A stretch of DNA of 7,609 nt from CAZYAK01 sp964645935 (lineage in GTDB: Bacteria; Patescibacteriota; Gracilibacteria; Peribacterales; Peribacteraceae): contig CAZYAK010000070.1 in the NCBI GenBank assembly GCA_964645935.1, forward strand, positions 1-7,609, in the 5' to 3' direction. The notes under the pieces are model-generated. The model saw only the letters and a program-made list of their open reading frames with translations. It had not been told where the DNA came from and made no database searches. The translations under genes were made by a program, and so were the position numbers. How positions within the stretch are numbered: position 1 is the stretch's first letter; each line of letters opens with the position of its first letter. Positions 6,316 through 7,609 of the stretch are shown in pieces.

Positions 6316-6816
6316 TCAGTCCTTCCTCTTCCGGCCGTGCCCGCGGGCGCGGCCTTTTTGTACATGCGCTGCCGGCGCGGCGCCAAGGAGCTGGCCCAGG
6401 TACCGGTCAGTTATTGCGGGCTTTACGGGGAGCTTCTCCTGCACGGTCCCTTCGGCGACGCCCACCAGCGCGTCCTGGTGCGTGGAGGGATGGCTGGATA
6501 CCTGCAGCACGTACTTCCCCGCCTCCACGGCGGCCTTGGCCTCGGGCGACGCGCCCTCCAGGTCGAATACGGCCTCCGCTCCACCTTCGCGGACGTCCTT
6601 TTCCGCCTGCTTGCGGAGCGCCTCCCGTGTCTCGGGCTTGGTCTCGAATTCGAACCTGAGCTCCGCCAAGCGTTCGCTGCGGGCCATCTCGCGCGCCAGG
6701 TCCTCGGGGCCCTTCACGCGCTCGCGCAGCTTCTCGTAGGCCTCGGGACTCATCATCCGCTTGAGCTTCTGGCGCTCGTGGGACGGGAGGAAGTCCATGA
6801 TGGGATCGGACGACAT
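6316..6816 (-). CDS. Charged, mainly helical protein of unknown function
   Basis: This is a 166-residue protein. Residues 10-82 are very rich in Glu, Lys and Arg, and are probably helical with possible short coiled coil. Residues 82-140 look mixed alpha/beta (AVFDLEGAS, KYVLQVSS), and the tail ends in the strongly basic KGRARGHGRKRKD. There is no signal peptide or membrane segment, so it is a cytoplasmic protein. The basic tail could contact nucleic acid, but this is a guess. The third-position GC bias supports real coding. It follows the upstream gene after a 9-bp gap and is probably co-transcribed with it. Its 3' end carries, on the opposite strand, the apparent terminator of the convergent lipoprotein gene, so the basic tail may be partly shaped by that constraint. 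I do not recognise the family. Confidence 0.78.
   Translation of the reverse strand: MSSDPIMDFLPSHERQKLKRMMSPEAYEKLRERVKGPEDLAREMARSERLAELRFEFETKPETREALRKQAEKDVREGGAEAVFDLEGASPEAKAAVEAGKYVLQVSSHPSTHQDALVGVAEGTVQEKLPVKPAITDRYLGQLLGAAPAAHVQKGRARGHGRKRKD
6333..6359 (+). terminator. Intrinsic terminator of the lipoprotein gene
   Basis: GGCCGTGCCC (6333-6342) pairs with GGGCGCGGCC (6345-6354) through up to 10 bp with one G-U pair, followed at once by T5 (6355-6359). This is a classic Rho-independent terminator in the plus orientation, beginning 21 bp after the lipoprotein stop. It lies wholly within the coding sequence of the convergent gene. It has no T-tract in the minus direction. Confidence 0.8.
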
Positions 6817-6825
6817 GTGCGGACT

Positions 6826-7137
6826 CTACTCCGCCGCGCCCGCCCGCTGAAGCGATCGCTTCCCCTCCTCGTAGCCCGCCGCGTGCGCGGCCAGCACCAG
6901 GCGGTCGACCTTGGCGCGCACCTCCTCCAAGCCCTGGCGGATCCGCTCGAAGCCCCGAGCCTGCTCGACGGAGGCCGCATCCGTCGCGTCGAGTTGCGCT
7001 TCCACGGCACCGATCTGGCGCAGCAGCCCGTCACGGACGGCGGACGGATCGGCTCCCGGCGACGCGGACTGGCACTCAGGCGGCGGCATCACGGGAACCG
7101 TACGGCGTTTCGCCGGGAAGTCAATTTCCGCGGACAT
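6826..7137 (-). CDS. Small coiled-coil-like protein of unknown function
   Basis: This is a 103-residue protein. Residues 1-30 are Pro/Ser-rich and probably disordered. Residues 32-98 form a continuous helix with heptad-like hydrophobic spacing (AVRDGLLRQIGAVEAQL, then GLEEVRAKVDRLVLAA), so a coiled coil is likely. No signal peptide is present. The ATG at 7137 was chosen because strong third-position GC bias begins there, while the longer in-frame extension to a TTG at 7458 is Arg/Pro-rich and passes through hairpin-forming sequence. No clear Shine-Dalgarno precedes it. A gene for another charged protein follows 9 bp downstream, and the two probably form an operon and may interact. I do not recognise the family. 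Confidence 0.75.
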   Translation of the reverse strand: MSAEIDFPAKRRTVPVMPPPECQSASPGADPSAVRDGLLRQIGAVEAQLDATDAASVEQARGFERIRQGLEEVRAKVDRLVLAAHAAGYEEGKRSLQRAGAAE

Positions 7138-7300
7138 GCTTGGCCACCGCCTGCGGAAAGAAGCCGTCCCCCCATCCGCACGGATGGGTCGGGACGGCCC
7201 GCGCCTCCGGGTACTGCGAACCCTTCCGAAAGGAGGAGAAGGCCCCGAAAATCCGGCGGAAGCCGGGGTGGGACCATGGGACGTGGAATCCCGGAGGCAC
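7121..7300 (-). CDS. Doubtful small ORF upstream of the coiled-coil gene
   Basis: From a GTG at 7300 this frame encodes about 59 residues, rich in Phe, Pro, Gly and His, ending in PQAVAKHVRGN. It stops 17 bp inside the next gene. By hand count about 81% of its third positions are G or C, against roughly 58% in the two other minus frames, which resembles the real genes here. Against it, the frame contains a 15-bp hairpin and other inverted repeats, no start signal is seen, and the product matches nothing I know. It may be a genuine small gene, a gene remnant, or part of a structured repeat. Confidence 0.2.
   Translation of the reverse strand: MPPGFHVPWSHPGFRRIFGAFSSFRKGSQYPEARAVPTHPCGWGDGFFPQAVAKHVRGN
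7163..7198 (-). repeat. 15-bp hairpin, possible attenuator or terminator on the minus strand
   Basis: GCCGTCCC (7163-7170) plus CCCATCC (7171-7177) pair with GGATGGG (7182-7188) and GGGACGGC (7191-7198), giving 15 bp with one 2-base bulge and a 4-base loop. In the minus direction it is followed by TTCTTT (7162-7157), a weak U-rich tract, and then 19 bases later by the ATG at 7137. It could end an upstream minus transcript or act as a leader attenuator of the downstream pair. Confidence 0.5.
7203..7298. repeat. Long-range inverted repeat enclosing two tetraloop-like hairpins
   Basis: GCCTCCGGG (7203-7211) is perfectly complementary to CCCGGAGGC (7290-7298). Between them the plus strand has CTTCC-GAAA-GGAGG (7223-7236) and CCGGC-GGAA-GCCGG (7253-7266), both with GNRA-type tetraloops. 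GNRA loops appear only when the plus strand is read, so if this is RNA, the plus orientation is favoured. Chance pairing in GC-rich DNA is a real alternative. Confidence 0.4.
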
Positions 7301-7438
7301 ATCGGCTGCGTCCGTGCGCAGCCTGGTGCGAGGATAGGAAACTTCCGCGGCCTTCGGCGAGGGTTCCGCGGCGGGTTCTCTTGTTGTGAGAGCTGTGCAA
7401 CCGCTTGTTCTCCTCGCACGGTCGGCTCCGCCAGGGTT

Positions 7439-7468
7439 CGCCGTTTCTTTCTCGCCAAAGAAACGGCG
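7439..7468. repeat. Perfect 12-bp hairpin
   Basis: CGCCGTTTCTTT (7439-7450) and AAAGAAACGGCG (7457-7468) are perfectly complementary, with the 6-base loop CTCGCC. No T-tract follows on either strand, so it is unlikely to be a simple terminator. Hairpins built on TTTCTTT/AAAGAAA occur as dispersed intergenic repeats in many bacteria, as far as I recall, so this may be one copy of such an element. Confidence 0.6.
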
Positions 7469-7609
7469 GAAAGAACAGCGCCCGCGCAAGAACTCGTCGG
7501 GCCCGCAGGCCCTCCTCACACAGCATGCGCGATCTCCGTTGAGGGGGACGGATTCCGGAAATTCGTTGTATCTGTGTTGTGGTTCCTTGGGCAGCACTCG
7601 TCTGGAACC

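Larger units (their letters stand above)
7138..7609. other. Gene-poor right end with several hairpins
   Basis: This 472-bp stretch has no confidently coding frame except the doubtful ORF described separately. It contains two very stable hairpins and a long-range 9-bp inverted repeat (each listed separately). It also has a 7-bp hairpin GGCTGCG/CGCAGCC at 7304-7323, TTCCGCGGC repeated at 7343-7351 and 7364-7372, and GGTTCC/GGAACC at 7581-7586 and 7604-7609, touching the window edge. I checked by eye for RNase P RNA, tmRNA and SRP RNA core sequences and did not find them. It could be a structured RNA, a long leader of the minus operon, or a mobile or dispersed repeat. Confidence 0.5.

Noticed and set aside
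7138..7609. RNase P RNA, tmRNA or SRP RNA gene
   Set aside because: Their conserved core sequences were not found by eye on either strand, although a computational covariance search was not possible here.

Overview
The window is GC-rich, with a strong G/C preference at third codon positions in the genes, and looks bacterial. Two observations point to Patescibacteria (Candidate Phyla Radiation, CPR). The first gene is a conjugation-type ATPase of the form I associate with CPR genomes (DPHG motif, LYIDEFQNF Walker B, FGNVGS segment), and there is an SLH-domain/sortase fusion. This placement is inference, not proof. TGA is used as a stop in seven of nine genes, so a UGA-recoding lineage such as Gracilibacteria is excluded.

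Layout. (1) 1-1236 (+): C-terminal part of a VirD4/TraG-like type IV secretion ATPase, cut by the left edge. (2) 4017-1240 (-): a three-gene operon. It encodes a secreted protein with three SLH repeats fused to a sortase, an unrecognised 224-residue protein, and a class I methyltransferase-like protein whose ATG overlaps the preceding TGA (ATGA). Its promoter has a perfect TTGACA and a 17-bp spacer, and lies so close to the GTG start that the mRNA should be almost leaderless. (3) 4177-5271 (+): ychF, the universal ATP-preferring Obg-related P-loop ATPase, divergent from the operon. (4) 5273-5382: two arrays of four 9-bp purine-rich units in opposite orientation. (5) 5392-5688 (+): an RNHCP-domain zinc-ribbon protein. 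(6) 5689-5910: a short intergenic region with an AT-rich island, direct repeats and a 12-bp palindrome. (7) 5911-6312 (+): a small lipoprotein with repeated beta-hairpin-like motifs. Its apparent intrinsic terminator lies inside the 3' end of the convergent gene. (8) 7137-6316 (-): two small, highly charged cytoplasmic proteins of unknown function. (9) 7138-7609: no confident gene, but several strong hairpins and one ambiguous small ORF.

The genes form short, tightly packed units. Both convergent junctions are separated by exactly 3 bp, so there is no intergenic room for terminators. Most translation starts lack a Shine-Dalgarno sequence and are preceded by C-rich CCTCC-like tracts. The most likely places for undescribed biology are the SLH-sortase/unknown/methyltransferase operon and the structured right-hand end. 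I see no CRISPR array, tRNA, rRNA or transposase.
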